Shown one piece after another: positions 39,534 to 49,510 of a DNA stretch of 64,000 nt. Source of the DNA: Variovorax sp. J22G73 (GTDB lineage Bacteria > Pseudomonadota > Gammaproteobacteria > Burkholderiales > Burkholderiaceae_C). The stretch's first letter is position 1, and every line of letters starts with the position of its first letter. Where the stretch lies: the NCBI RefSeq assembly GCF_030317035.1, contig NZ_JASZYK010000010.1:1-64000 (forward strand), in the 5' to 3' direction. The notes beneath the pieces are model-generated. The model saw only the letters and a program-made list of their open reading frames with translations. It did no database searches and was not told the origin of the DNA. A program made the translations under genes and the position numbers.

Positions 39534-40901
39534 ATGACCCCACACACTGCCGCGCAGGGCTATGCGGCAAGCCCGCCCCGCGCCGAGCCTGGCGACGCGA
39601 TGGCCACGCGCGCCGTCACCGCGGCCACCATCGGCACCGCCCTCGAGTGGTTCGACTTCACGCTCTACGGCACGGTCGCGGCCACCATCCTGCCCAAGCT
39701 GTTCTTCCCTTCGATGGACCCGACCTCGGCGCTGCTCGCCTCGCTGGCCACCTTCGGGGTCGGGCTGGCGGCGCGGCCGCTGGGCGCCATCATCTGCGGC
39801 CACCTGGGCGACAAGCTCGGGCGGCGCAACCTGATGCTCGGCACCGTCAGCGTGATGGGGCTGGCCTCGGTGCTCATGGGGCTGCTGCCGACCTACGCGC
39901 AGATCGGCATCTGGGCGCCGGTGCTGCTCGTGCTGCTGCGCATCGTGCAGGGCTTCGCGCTGGGGGGCGAGTCGACCGGCGCGCAGCTCATGGCGCTGGA
40001 GCACGCCGACCCCGCGCGGCGTGGCAAGTACTCGGGGCTGCTGGGGCTGTGCTCGCCGCTGAGCCAGATACTGGCCAACGCCGTGTTGCTGCTGCTGTCG
40101 TCGGTGCTCACGCCGGAGGCCTTCGAGCGCTACGGCTGGCGCCTGCCGTTCATCATCAGCTTCGTGCTGGTGATCGTGGGGGTGTACATCCGCCTGAAGG
40201 TCAACGAGACGCCGGCCTTCGTGCAGCTGCAGAAGACCCAGGTGGCGCAGGCCGGCAGCCCGCTGCGCGATGCGGTGCGGCTGCACCACCGCACCATCCT
40301 GCGGCTGATGTTCTTCTTCTGCGGGCCGGCGGCGCTGTTCTACCTGATCGTGGTGTTCTCGCTGAGCTACATCACCAAGGACCTCGGCGTGCCCAAGCAG
40401 ACCGGCTTCATGCTGCTGATGGGCGCCAACGTGTGCGCCATCGTGGGCGCGCTGCTCGGCGGCATGCTGAGCGACCGCATCGGCCGGCGCAAGGCGCTGG
40501 CGCTGGGCTCCATCTGCACGCTGGTGATCCTGTTCGTGTACTTCGGCGTGCTCGCCACCAAGAGCTTCTTCCCGATGCTCGCGATCATGGGCCTCTTCCT
40601 GGGCTTCACGCAGTTCCAGAGCGGCATCCAGCCGGTGTGGTTCGCGGAAGCCTTCCCGACCAACGTGCGCTACTCGGGCTCCGCCCTGGCCTACACCGGC
40701 GCCAACCTGCTCACCGGCGGGCCGATGCCGCTGGTGGCCGTGTGGCTGGTCAGCGTGTTCCACGGCTCGCCCTGGGGCGTGGTGGCGGTGTGCGCGGTGC
40801 TCAACGTGATCTCGCTGGCCATGATCCTCACGAGCCCGGAAACGCGCGGCATCGACATGAACCGGGTCGACCCGGCGAGCGCGGTGGGCGGCCCGCGCTG
40901 A
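39534..40901 (+). CDS. MHS-family MFS transporter (shikimate/organic-acid symporter type)
   Basis: The 455-residue inner-membrane protein has 12 predicted helices and the metabolite:H+ symporter signatures TALEWFDFTLYGTVAATILP and the loop 2-3 motif GHLGDKLGRRNLM, repeated as SDRIGRRKALALG in the second half. A long loop between helices 6 and 7 is present. MHS relatives carry shikimate, citrate, proline/betaine or aromatic acids. The next gene encodes a dehydroquinase, so quinate, shikimate or dehydroshikimate is a plausible substrate, but sequence alone does not fix it. It probably forms an operon with aroQ. Confidence 0.9.
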   Translation: MTPHTAAQGYAASPPRAEPGDAMATRAVTAATIGTALEWFDFTLYGTVAATILPKLFFPSMDPTSALLASLATFGVGLAARPLGAIICGHLGDKLGRRNLMLGTVSVMGLASVLMGLLPTYAQIGIWAPVLLVLLRIVQGFALGGESTGAQLMALEHADPARRGKYSGLLGLCSPLSQILANAVLLLLSSVLTPEAFERYGWRLPFIISFVLVIVGVYIRLKVNETPAFVQLQKTQVAQAGSPLRDAVRLHHRTILRLMFFFCGPAALFYLIVVFSLSYITKDLGVPKQTGFMLLMGANVCAIVGALLGGMLSDRIGRRKALALGSICTLVILFVYFGVLATKSFFPMLAIMGLFLGFTQFQSGIQPVWFAEAFPTNVRYSGSALAYTGANLLTGGPMPLVAVWLVSVFHGSPWGVVAVCAVLNVISLAMILTSPETRGIDMNRVDPASAVGGPR

Positions 40902-40951
40902 GCGGCGCCCGGCCCGCGGCCCGCCGACGCCCCACCTTCCAGGAAACAAGA

Positions 40952-41416
40952 ATGCGCACCGTCTTCGTCCTCAACGGATCGAACCTCAACATGCTCGGCA
41001 AACGCGAGCCCCACCTGTACGGCACCACCACGCTGGCCGAAGTGCAGCAGCGCACCGAGGCGCTGGCCGCCGAGCTCGGCCTGCAGTGCGTGTTTCGCCA
41101 GACCAACAGCGAGTGCCAGCTGATCGAATGGCTGCAGGAGGCCTTCGAGCGCGATGCGGCCGTCATCATCAACCCCGCGGGCTTCTCGTTCGGCTCCATT
41201 CCCGTGCTCGACGCGGTGAAGCTGGTTCGCCGGCCCGTGGTGGAAGTGCACATCACCAACATCCACCGGCGCGAGCCGCAGTACCGGCACTCGCTGGTCT
41301 CGCTGGCGGCCACGGGCGTGATCTGCGGGCTCGGCGTGGGCGGCTACCTGCTGGCGCTGCGCGCCGTGGCCGAGGCGCTGGACGCGACCGGGCCCGAGGC
41401 TGCGTCAGGCGGCTGA
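40952..41416 (+). CDS. aroQ: Type II 3-dehydroquinate dehydratase
   Basis: The enzyme interconverts 3-dehydroquinate and 3-dehydroshikimate in the shikimate or quinate pathways. The 154-residue product has all family motifs: VLNGSNLNMLGKREPHLYG (with the catalytic Tyr/Arg region), RQTNSECQLIEWLQEA, IINPAGFSFGSIPVLDAV, VEVHITNIHRREPQYRHSLV (catalytic His) and GVICGLGVGGYLLAL. AGGAAAC lies about six bases before the ATG. Placement after an MHS transporter and opposite an IclR regulator suggests a catabolic (quinate-type) copy rather than the housekeeping one. That point is inference. Its end overlaps the convergent racemase-family gene by 12 bases. Confidence 0.95.
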   Translation: MRTVFVLNGSNLNMLGKREPHLYGTTTLAEVQQRTEALAAELGLQCVFRQTNSECQLIEWLQEAFERDAAVIINPAGFSFGSIPVLDAVKLVRRPVVEVHITNIHRREPQYRHSLVSLAATGVICGLGVGGYLLALRAVAEALDATGPEAASGG

Positions 41417-42106
41417 AGCGGTCGCGCGCCGCAGCGCCGCGCGCGCCAGCAGGCGCGTCGAGTCGAGCGTGGGCAGCGCCGAGTTGCCGTCGTTCAGTAC
41501 CAGCGGCAGCTCGGTGCAGCCCAGCGCCACCGCGTCGCAGCCGCGCGCCTTCAGCCCGTCGATCATGCGTTGCAGCACCGCGGTGGACGCGGGGTTGCAC
41601 ACGCCGCGCACCAGCTCGTCCATGATGATGCGGCCCAGCTCCGCGCGCTCCTGCGCGTCGGGCTTCACGGCCTCGAGGCCGGCCGCGGCGAGCGCCCGCG
41701 GATAGACCTCGCTGTCGACCAGCCAGCGCGTGCCCAGCACGCCCACGCGGCGCAATCCGCGCGCGGCCGCTTCCGCCGCCACCACGTCGGCGATGTGCAG
41801 CCAGGGCAGCGGCGAGCGCGGCAGCACCAGGTGCAGGGCCTGGTGGATGGTGTTGTCGGGGCATATCAGAAAGTCGGCGCCCGCCGCGGCCAGCTTCGCC
41901 GCGGACGACAGCATCAGCTGCGCCACGCCCTCGAGGTCGTCGCGGTCCAGGCAGTCGACATAGGTGGCGAGCGAGTGCGTGTGCACCGACACCTCGGGGT
42001 GCGCGTGCGCCACGCCCATGAAGGCGGCGCCTTCCACGCAGAGCGTGCGGTAGCACAGCGCGGCGCCTTCGGCCGAGCAGCCCACCACGCCGATGTGCAA
42101 TGCCAT
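41405..42106 (-). CDS. Aspartate/glutamate racemase-family protein
   Basis: The 233-residue product has the two-cysteine active-site layout of the Asp/Glu racemase superfamily: FLICPDNTIHQAL (first Cys, with the NT pair) and ALGCTELPLVLND (second Cys). It starts MALHIGVVGCSAEGAALCYR. Members racemise aspartate or glutamate or isomerise related diacids such as maleate. Because it lies beside an amidohydrolase and transporters, a role in isomerising a catabolic organic acid is possible but unproven. AGGAG lies about nine bases before the ATG on the coding strand. The amidohydrolase gene lies just upstream on the same strand (44-base gap). Confidence 0.88.
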   Translation of the reverse strand: MALHIGVVGCSAEGAALCYRTLCVEGAAFMGVAHAHPEVSVHTHSLATYVDCLDRDDLEGVAQLMLSSAAKLAAAGADFLICPDNTIHQALHLVLPRSPLPWLHIADVVAAEAAARGLRRVGVLGTRWLVDSEVYPRALAAAGLEAVKPDAQERAELGRIIMDELVRGVCNPASTAVLQRMIDGLKARGCDAVALGCTELPLVLNDGNSALPTLDSTRLLARAALRRATASAA

Positions 42107-42150
42107 GGGTGTTTCTCCTGGACGGTTGAAAGTTGCGAACGCTGGAGCGG

Positions 42151-42993
42151 TCAGGCGCCCGTGCCGAAGCCGAAGAGCCGCGCCGGCGTGTCGTGAAGGA
42201 TGGCGCGGCGGTCGGCCTCCGAAGGCACGCTGCGCGCCAGCGTGGCCAGCAGCACGCCGTAGTCCAGCCGCCGGGTCGCGCGCACGTGCGGCCAGTCGGA
42301 GCCCCAGACGCAATTCGCGGGGCCGAATGCGGCGAGCAGCGCGGCGGTGAAGGGCTGCGCGTCTTCGCAGGGGAGGGCCTCGCGCGAGAATTTGTCGTAG
42401 CCCGACAGCTTCACCGCGCAGCGCCCGCTGCCGCCCATGCCGAGCAGGGCCTGGAAACCGGGGCTCGACAGACCGCGCGCCACGTCGGGCCGGCCGTGGT
42501 GGTCGACCACCAGCTGCGCGCCGCAGCCCATGAGCCGCGGCGCGAGCGCGGCCATCTGGTCGCCCTCGACCTGCACCTGCACGCACAGGCCCAGCGCCGC
42601 CATGCGCTCCCACAGCGCGTCCGCGTCGGCGTAGTGGGGCAGGCCCAGCAGCGCCATGTTGAAGGCGATGCCCACCACGCCCTGCGCCTGCAGCTCTCGC
42701 AGCTGCGCGGTCGATGCGTCGTTGCCGACCACGGCGATGCCCTTGAAGCGGCCCTGGCCGTGGCGGATGGCGTCGAGCATGCAGCGGTTGTCGCTGCCGT
42801 AGCCCGAGTTGGGGCCGACCAGCAGCGCGTGGCGCACGCCGTAGGCTTCCATTACCTGCGCGAAGTACGCGGCCGTGGCGATCTCGCCGCCGGCGGGCTC
42901 GTAGAACACGCCCGGCGTGTACGGGAACGACGCGGGGTCGAACAGGTGGCAGTGGCAGTCGATCTTGGGCGTGGAGAAAAGAGAGGCGTCCAT
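42151..42993 (-). CDS. TIM-barrel amidohydrolase (LigI/PDC-lactonase type)
   Basis: The 280-residue product has the metal-binding motif KIDCHCHLFDP near the N terminus (HxH), a conserved His in LVVDHHGRPD, and the C-terminal motif CVWGSDWPHVR with the catalytic Asp. This matches the amidohydrolase_2 subgroup that includes 2-pyrone-4,6-dicarboxylate hydrolase and sulfomuconolactone hydrolase. It probably opens a lactone ring of an aromatic-derived acid, but the substrate is not known. It lies between a racemase-family gene and a DHA2-type transporter, all on the minus strand and probably co-transcribed. Confidence 0.88.
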   Translation of the reverse strand: MDASLFSTPKIDCHCHLFDPASFPYTPGVFYEPAGGEIATAAYFAQVMEAYGVRHALLVGPNSGYGSDNRCMLDAIRHGQGRFKGIAVVGNDASTAQLRELQAQGVVGIAFNMALLGLPHYADADALWERMAALGLCVQVQVEGDQMAALAPRLMGCGAQLVVDHHGRPDVARGLSSPGFQALLGMGGSGRCAVKLSGYDKFSREALPCEDAQPFTAALLAAFGPANCVWGSDWPHVRATRRLDYGVLLATLARSVPSEADRRAILHDTPARLFGFGTGA

Positions 42994-43004
42994 GGCGCGA
43001 TTTT

Positions 43005-43040
43005 CTCGTTGTTCTATTCGTTGTTCTTCTCGTTGCTCTA
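43005..43040 (-). repeat. Three tandem 12-bp copies across the stop of the MFS gene
   Basis: CTCGTTGTTCTA, TTCGTTGTTCTT and CTCGTTGCTCTA follow one another directly (+ strand). The right-hand copy contains the stop codon of the DHA2-type MFS gene, and the array ends 11 bases before the amidohydrolase ATG. Copy-number change would alter the spacing between the two genes. Confidence 0.75.
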
Positions 43041-44501
43041 TCTGCGGCTCGACACCGCCAGCCCGGCCTCGCGCTCCAGCCGCAGGCACATCAGCGTGGC
43101 GATGGCCATCAGCGCGGCCACCACGTACCAGGCATGGTGAAAGTCCACCAACTGCACGGCCGGCGCGTCGCGCAGCGCCTTCGACGCGCCCAGCACCATC
43201 GCGCCCAGCGCCACGCCGAGCGCGAGCGACACCTGCTGCAGCATGGTGCCCAGCGTGCTGGCGCCGGCGCGCGCGCTGTCGGGCACGTCGGCGAAGGCCA
43301 GGGTGTTGATGGCCGTGTAGTTCATGGAGCGCGCCATGCCCGCCACGAACAGCAGCACGCAGATGCCCGGCAGCGGGTCGCCGGGCGACAGCAGCCCGCA
43401 GGCGAACAGCGTGGCGGCGCAGAGGGCGCCGTTCACCGTCAGCACGCGCCGGAAGCCGAAGCGGCGCAGCACGGTGGTGGTGGCGCTCTTCATGACCAGG
43501 TTGCCGCCCATGTACACCAGCAGCATCGAGCCGGCCTGGAAGGCCGTCATGCCGAAGCCGATCTGGAACATCAGCGGCAGCAGGAAGGGCGAGGCGTTGA
43601 TGGCCACGCGCGAGACGAAGCCCGCCGTCGCGGTGGCGATGGCGTAGGTGGGCACGGCCAGCGCGCGCAGGTCGAGCATGGGCGCCGCGGCCCGACGCGC
43701 ATGGCGCACCGCCAGGGCGGCGGCCACCGCGCCGGTGGCCAGCAGGCCCAGCGTGGTGGCCGAGGTGGGGTGCGCCCCGCCCAGCCGCGTGAGGCCCTCG
43801 ACCAGCGCGGCCAGCGCCACCGCGGTGAGCACGAAGCCCGCCAGGTCGAAGCGGGTGCGGGCCGCGTCGGTGCGGCGCGGAAAGAGCCGCATGATCAGCA
43901 GCAGCCCCACCAGCCCCAGCGGCACATTGAGCAGGAAAATCCAGCGCCACGACGCATGCGTGGCAATGAGCCCGCCCAGCGGGGGGCCGAGCACCGGCGC
44001 GATGAGCCCCGGCCAGGTGATGGTGCCGATGGCCTCGATGAGCCGGTGCTTCGGTGTTTCGCGCAGCACCACCAGCCGCCCCACCGGCGACATGAAGGCC
44101 GCCGCCGCGCCCTGCAGCACGCGCGCCGCCACCAGCGCGCCGAAGGTGGGCGCCAGCCCGCACAGCAGCGAGGCCACGGTGAAGGTGCCCACCGCCAGCG
44201 CGAACACCCGCCGCGCCCCGAAGCGCCCGGCGCACCAGCCGGCGGCCGGCACCAGCGCGGCCATCGCGATGAGGTAGACCGTGACGGCCAGGCTGGCGTC
44301 CAGCGCGCCGATGCCGAAGCCCGCGCCAATGGCCGGCAGCGCGGTGACGATCACGGTGGCGTCCAGCGTTTCCATGAAGAAGGCGGCCGCCACGGTGAGG
44401 GCGATGCGCTGGGACGCGGTGTCTTTCGCGCCGGCGGCCGCTCCGGCTCCAGCGCCGGATGCAGCGCCGGATTCAGCGCCGGCTTCGTCGTTGTCTTTCA
44501 T
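43038..44501 (-). CDS. DHA2-type MFS transporter
   Basis: The 487-residue inner-membrane protein begins with a polar Ala/Gly-rich tail of about 28 residues and then shows TM1 with FFMETLDATVIVTALPAIG (the DHA2 signature LDxTVVNVALP in variant form). It also shows motif A (AGRFGARRVFALAVG), motif C (APVLGPPLGGLIA) and about 14 helices. DHA2 members are drug:H+ antiporters, but here the gene sits with metabolic enzymes, so export or import of a pathway compound is equally likely. It is the first gene of a minus-strand operon with the amidohydrolase and racemase-family genes, and is divergent from dctA. Confidence 0.88.
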   Translation of the reverse strand: MKDNDEAGAESGAASGAGAGAAAGAKDTASQRIALTVAAAFFMETLDATVIVTALPAIGAGFGIGALDASLAVTVYLIAMAALVPAAGWCAGRFGARRVFALAVGTFTVASLLCGLAPTFGALVAARVLQGAAAAFMSPVGRLVVLRETPKHRLIEAIGTITWPGLIAPVLGPPLGGLIATHASWRWIFLLNVPLGLVGLLLIMRLFPRRTDAARTRFDLAGFVLTAVALAALVEGLTRLGGAHPTSATTLGLLATGAVAAALAVRHARRAAAPMLDLRALAVPTYAIATATAGFVSRVAINASPFLLPLMFQIGFGMTAFQAGSMLLVYMGGNLVMKSATTTVLRRFGFRRVLTVNGALCAATLFACGLLSPGDPLPGICVLLFVAGMARSMNYTAINTLAFADVPDSARAGASTLGTMLQQVSLALGVALGAMVLGASKALRDAPAVQLVDFHHAWYVVAALMAIATLMCLRLEREAGLAVSSRR

Positions 44502-44552
44502 GCGCGCAAGTCTGACACCGCAGTCTTACCTGGGGTTTTCCCTTGGGCATCG

Positions 44553-44568
44553 GTCCGGCGGATCGGAC
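44553..44568. promoter_or_regulatory. Possible activator dyad upstream of dctA
   Basis: GTCCG-GCGGAT-CGGAC is a perfect inverted repeat about 107 bases upstream of the -24 element of the dctA promoter, a suitable place for a DctD site. The match to any consensus is not established. Otherwise the 251-base gap between the transporter genes holds no gene. Confidence 0.3.
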
Positions 44569-44674
44569 GGGCGCGGCGCGCGCCATCCGGTTCGTCGGCG
44601 CGCGGGCGGCGGCGCGGGCCTGCCGGGCCTCATGAAATCAACGACTTAGCGCGCTTCGCGGCCCTGGTTCGCGG

Positions 44675-44690
44675 TGGCATATCGATTGCT
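44675..44690 (+). promoter_or_regulatory. Sigma-54 (RpoN) promoter of dctA
   Basis: TGGCAT-ATCGA-TTGCT matches the -24/-12 consensus TGGCAC-N5-TTGCW at all but one position, with the required 10-base spacing between the GG and GC pairs. Transcription would start near 44701, leaving a leader of about 50 bases before dctA. The downstream genes encode a sigma-54 activator, DctD, which supports the call. Confidence 0.88.
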
Positions 44691-44752
44691 GAGCCCCTGG
44701 GCCGACCGCATCGCCCGATGCGGCGCGCCGCCTTGCGACTGGAGACACACCA

Positions 44753-46120
44753 ATGAGCACCCCCGTGGAACACCCGCCCCAATCACCGACACCCAAGCCC
44801 TTCTACAGGTCCCTGTACTTCCAGGTCATCACGGCCATCGTGCTGGGCGTGCTGCTGGGCCATTTCTGGCCCGACACCGGCGCCTCGATGAAGCCGCTGG
44901 GCGACGGCTTCATCAAGTTGATCAAGATGATCATCGCGCCCATCATCTTCTGCACGGTGGTGGTGGGCATCGCCGGCATGGAAGACATGAAGAAGGTCGG
45001 CAAGACCGGCGGCCTGGCGCTGCTGTACTTCGAGATCGTGAGCAGCATCGCGCTGGTGGTGGGGCTGGTCATCATCAACATCGTGCGGCCCGGCGCGGGC
45101 ATGAACGTGGACGTGAGCCAGCTCGACACCAAGAGCATCGCGGCCTACACCGGCCCGGGCAAGATGCAGAGCACCACCGACTTCGTGCTCAACATCATTC
45201 CCAACACGCTGGTGGACGCCTTCGCCAAGGGCGAGATCCTGCAGGTGCTGCTGATCGCGGTGATGTTCGGCTTTGCGCTGCACAAGTTCGGCGGCCGCGG
45301 CACGCTGGTGTTCGACGTGATCGAGAAGGGCTCGCACGTGCTGTTCGTGATCGTGGGCTACATCATGAAGCTCGCGCCCATCGGCGCCTTCGGCGCCATG
45401 GCCTTCACCATCGGCAAGTACGGCGTGAGCTCGCTGCTGCAGCTGGGCCAGCTGATGGCCACCTTCTATGCCACCTGCCTGCTGTTCATCTTCGTGGTGC
45501 TCGGGGGCATCGCGCGCTTCCACGGCTTCAGCATCTGGAAGTTCATCAAGTACATCAAGGAAGAGCTGCTCATCGTGCTGGGCACCTCGTCCAGCGAGTC
45601 GGTGCTGCCGCGCATGATGGCCAAGCTGGAGAACCTGGGCGCCAAGAAATCGGTGGTCGGGCTGGTGATTCCCACGGGCTATTCGTTCAACCTGGACGGC
45701 ACCTCGATCTACCTGACGATGGCCGCGGTGTTCATCGCCCAGGCCACCAACACCGACATGACCGTCACCCAGCAGCTCACGCTGCTGGCGGTGCTGCTGC
45801 TGACCTCGAAGGGCGCGGCCGGCGTGACGGGCAGCGGCTTCATCGTGCTGGCGGCCACGCTGTCGGCGGTGGGGCACGTGCCGGTGGCGGGGCTGGCGCT
45901 GATCCTGGGCATCGACCGCTTCATGTCGGAGGCGCGCGCGCTCACCAACCTGATCGGCAACGGCGTGGCCACGCTGGTGGTCGCCAAGTGGACCGGCGAC
46001 CTCGACACCGTGCGCATGCACCAGCACCTGAACCAGGAAAGCACGGCCGAGGCCGACGAGCCCGAGCGCGTGCTCGACGCCACCGAGGCCCACATGCCCG
46101 GGGCGCCCCGCCGGGCCTGA
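44753..46120 (+). CDS. dctA: C4-dicarboxylate transport protein DctA
   Basis: DctA is an inner-membrane symporter that takes up succinate, fumarate and malate with protons or sodium. The 455-residue product belongs to the DAACS family. It starts with a Pro-rich tail and has the signatures GDGFIKLIKMIIAPIIFCTV, LGTSSSESVLPRMMAKLE (serine-rich re-entrant loop), GYSFNLDGTSIYLTMAAVF and GSGFIVLAATLS. The length is typical. A sigma-54 promoter precedes it, and dctB-dctD follow on the same strand, so its synthesis is expected to be induced by C4-dicarboxylates. Confidence 0.97.
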   Translation: MSTPVEHPPQSPTPKPFYRSLYFQVITAIVLGVLLGHFWPDTGASMKPLGDGFIKLIKMIIAPIIFCTVVVGIAGMEDMKKVGKTGGLALLYFEIVSSIALVVGLVIINIVRPGAGMNVDVSQLDTKSIAAYTGPGKMQSTTDFVLNIIPNTLVDAFAKGEILQVLLIAVMFGFALHKFGGRGTLVFDVIEKGSHVLFVIVGYIMKLAPIGAFGAMAFTIGKYGVSSLLQLGQLMATFYATCLLFIFVVLGGIARFHGFSIWKFIKYIKEELLIVLGTSSSESVLPRMMAKLENLGAKKSVVGLVIPTGYSFNLDGTSIYLTMAAVFIAQATNTDMTVTQQLTLLAVLLLTSKGAAGVTGSGFIVLAATLSAVGHVPVAGLALILGIDRFMSEARALTNLIGNGVATLVVAKWTGDLDTVRMHQHLNQESTAEADEPERVLDATEAHMPGAPRRA

Positions 46121-46242
46121 ACCGGAAAGCTGGGCCGGCGCCCCGAGACCGCGAGCGGGCCGCCGGGCGCCTCGTCCCGCATCGCTGGGGTCATCGGGCT
46201 GCCACCGATGCGGGCGGCTTGCCCTTGTGCAATAACGCTCCC

Positions 46243-48132
46243 ATGAATTCAAGGGAGCCGGTTCGCCGTTTCGATGCGCCTGTGGACCCTCCCAGGGGCT
46301 GGCGCGGGTTGCCGCGCTGGCTCGGCGCGCTGGCCCTGGTGGCGGTGGCCGCCTTCGCGGGCCACCAGCTGGCCCTGCAGAACGGCCTGGCCCGCCTGCG
46401 CGAGGCCGCCGACCACCGGCTGGACATGCTGGCCACCGGCCTGGACGCCGACCTGGCCCGCTTCGACTACCTGCCCGCGCTGCTCGAGATGACGCCCATC
46501 GTGCCGGCGCTGCTCGGCACGCCGGCCGACACGCAGCTGCGCGACGCCGTCAACCGCTACCTCGACGGCGTGAACGCCACCGCCGGCGCCGAGATGCTCT
46601 ACGTGCTCGACGCCTCGGGCACCTCGCTGGCCGCCTCCGACTGGGACAAGCCCGGCACCACGCTGGGCCAGGACCTGTCGTTCCGCCCCTACGTGATCGA
46701 CGCGCTGGGCCAGGGCCGCGGGCGCTTCTACGGCGTGGGCATCACCAGCAAGCGGCCGGGCTACTACCTGTCGTACGCGCTGCGCCGCGGCCAGCCGCAG
46801 CGCGGCGTGGTGGCGGTGAAGGTCAACCTGGAAGAAGCCGAGCGCGCCTGGCGCAAGCTGCCGGGCGACGTGGCGCTGATCGACCAGCGCGGCGTGGTCA
46901 TCCTGGCCACGCGCGAAGACCTGAAGTTCAGGCCGCTGCTGCCGCTGGACGCGCTGCAGCGCGCCGAGGTGCTGCGCTCGCGCCCCTACGGCGAGGCCGC
47001 GCTGCGGCCGCTGCAATGGACGCAGAAGGAGTCGCTCGACCGCGACGTGCAGGTCATTTCGCTCGACGGGCGCGACCAGCTCGCCTCGGCCCGCACCCTG
47101 CGCGGCGCGCCCTGGCAGCTGGTGGTGCTGGACGACCTGGCGCCGGTGCGCGTGGCCGCGCGCAACACCGCCATTACCGCCGCGCTGGCCATGACGGTGC
47201 TGCTGCTGCTGGCCGTGGCCCTGTGGCAGCGCCGCCGCGCGGTGCGCCAGAAGCTGGCCAACCAGGCCGCGCTGCAAACGGCGCACGACACGCTCGAGTC
47301 GACCGTGGTGGCGCGCACCGCGCAGCTGCGCGCCGCCCAGGGCGAGCTGGTGCACGCGGGCAAGATGGCCGCGCTGGGCCAGATGTCGGCCGGCGTGGTG
47401 CACGAGCTCAACCAGCCGCTCACGGCCATGCGCACCCTGTCGGAAAGCGCGGGCATCCTGCTGGAGCGCAACCGGCTGGAGGACGTGCGCGGCAACCTCG
47501 AGCGCATCCGCAACATGGTCGACCGGCTGGCGCGCCTGACCACGCAGCTGAAGACCTTCGCGCACAAGAGCGAGCTGCCGCTGGTGCCGCTGCTGCTGTC
47601 GCAGGCCATCGCCGACGCGCAGGTGATCGTGGCCGACGCGCTGAGAAAGCAGCGCGTCACCCTGCAGGCCGATGTGCAGCCGCCCACGCTGAGCGTGATG
47701 GCCGAGGAGGCCGCGCTGGGCAGCGTGCTGGCCAACCTGATGCGCAACGCCATCGACGCCATGCAGGACGCGCCGGTGCGCACGCTGCGGCTGGAGGCGC
47801 GCGCGCAGGGCGGGCGCGTGCTGCTGAGCGTGACCGACACCGGCCCCGGCATCCACCCCGATGTGCTGCCGCGGCTGTTCGAGCCCTTCGTCACCCGCAA
47901 GCCGGCGGGGTCGGGCCTGGGCACGGGGCTGGGACTGGGGCTCGTCATCTCGGCACAATTGGTGCGGGCCATGGACGGCACGCTGCGCGCGGCCAACCTG
48001 GAGACCGGCGGAGCGTGCTTCGTGGTCGACCTGCCCGCGGCGCTGGTCGCGGCGCACGGCCCGTCCGTGCCGGGCGGTGCCCTGATCGGCGCCCCGTTCG
48101 GCGCCCCCTTTTCCATCGAGCAACAGGAGTGA
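46243..48132 (+). CDS. dctB: C4-dicarboxylate sensor histidine kinase DctB
   Basis: The 629-residue product has an N-terminal membrane helix (about 24-44), a periplasmic double-Cache sensor (about 45-300; motifs LSFRPYVIDALGQGRGRFYG and GYYLSYALRR) and a second helix (about 307-327). A coiled coil leads to HisKA with GVVHELNQPLTAMRTLSESA (phosphorylated H387) and a HATPase domain with NLMRNAIDAMQ and DTGPGIHPDVLPRLFEPF. This is the DctB layout. It senses extracellular C4-dicarboxylates and phosphorylates DctD. The ATG at 46243 is 122 bases after dctA, and dctD follows seven bases after its stop. Confidence 0.94.
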   Translation: MNSREPVRRFDAPVDPPRGWRGLPRWLGALALVAVAAFAGHQLALQNGLARLREAADHRLDMLATGLDADLARFDYLPALLEMTPIVPALLGTPADTQLRDAVNRYLDGVNATAGAEMLYVLDASGTSLAASDWDKPGTTLGQDLSFRPYVIDALGQGRGRFYGVGITSKRPGYYLSYALRRGQPQRGVVAVKVNLEEAERAWRKLPGDVALIDQRGVVILATREDLKFRPLLPLDALQRAEVLRSRPYGEAALRPLQWTQKESLDRDVQVISLDGRDQLASARTLRGAPWQLVVLDDLAPVRVAARNTAITAALAMTVLLLLAVALWQRRRAVRQKLANQAALQTAHDTLESTVVARTAQLRAAQGELVHAGKMAALGQMSAGVVHELNQPLTAMRTLSESAGILLERNRLEDVRGNLERIRNMVDRLARLTTQLKTFAHKSELPLVPLLLSQAIADAQVIVADALRKQRVTLQADVQPPTLSVMAEEAALGSVLANLMRNAIDAMQDAPVRTLRLEARAQGGRVLLSVTDTGPGIHPDVLPRLFEPFVTRKPAGSGLGTGLGLGLVISAQLVRAMDGTLRAANLETGGACFVVDLPAALVAAHGPSVPGGALIGAPFGAPFSIEQQE

Positions 48133-48139
48133 CCCCCAA

Positions 48140-49510
<1,371 letters not shown>

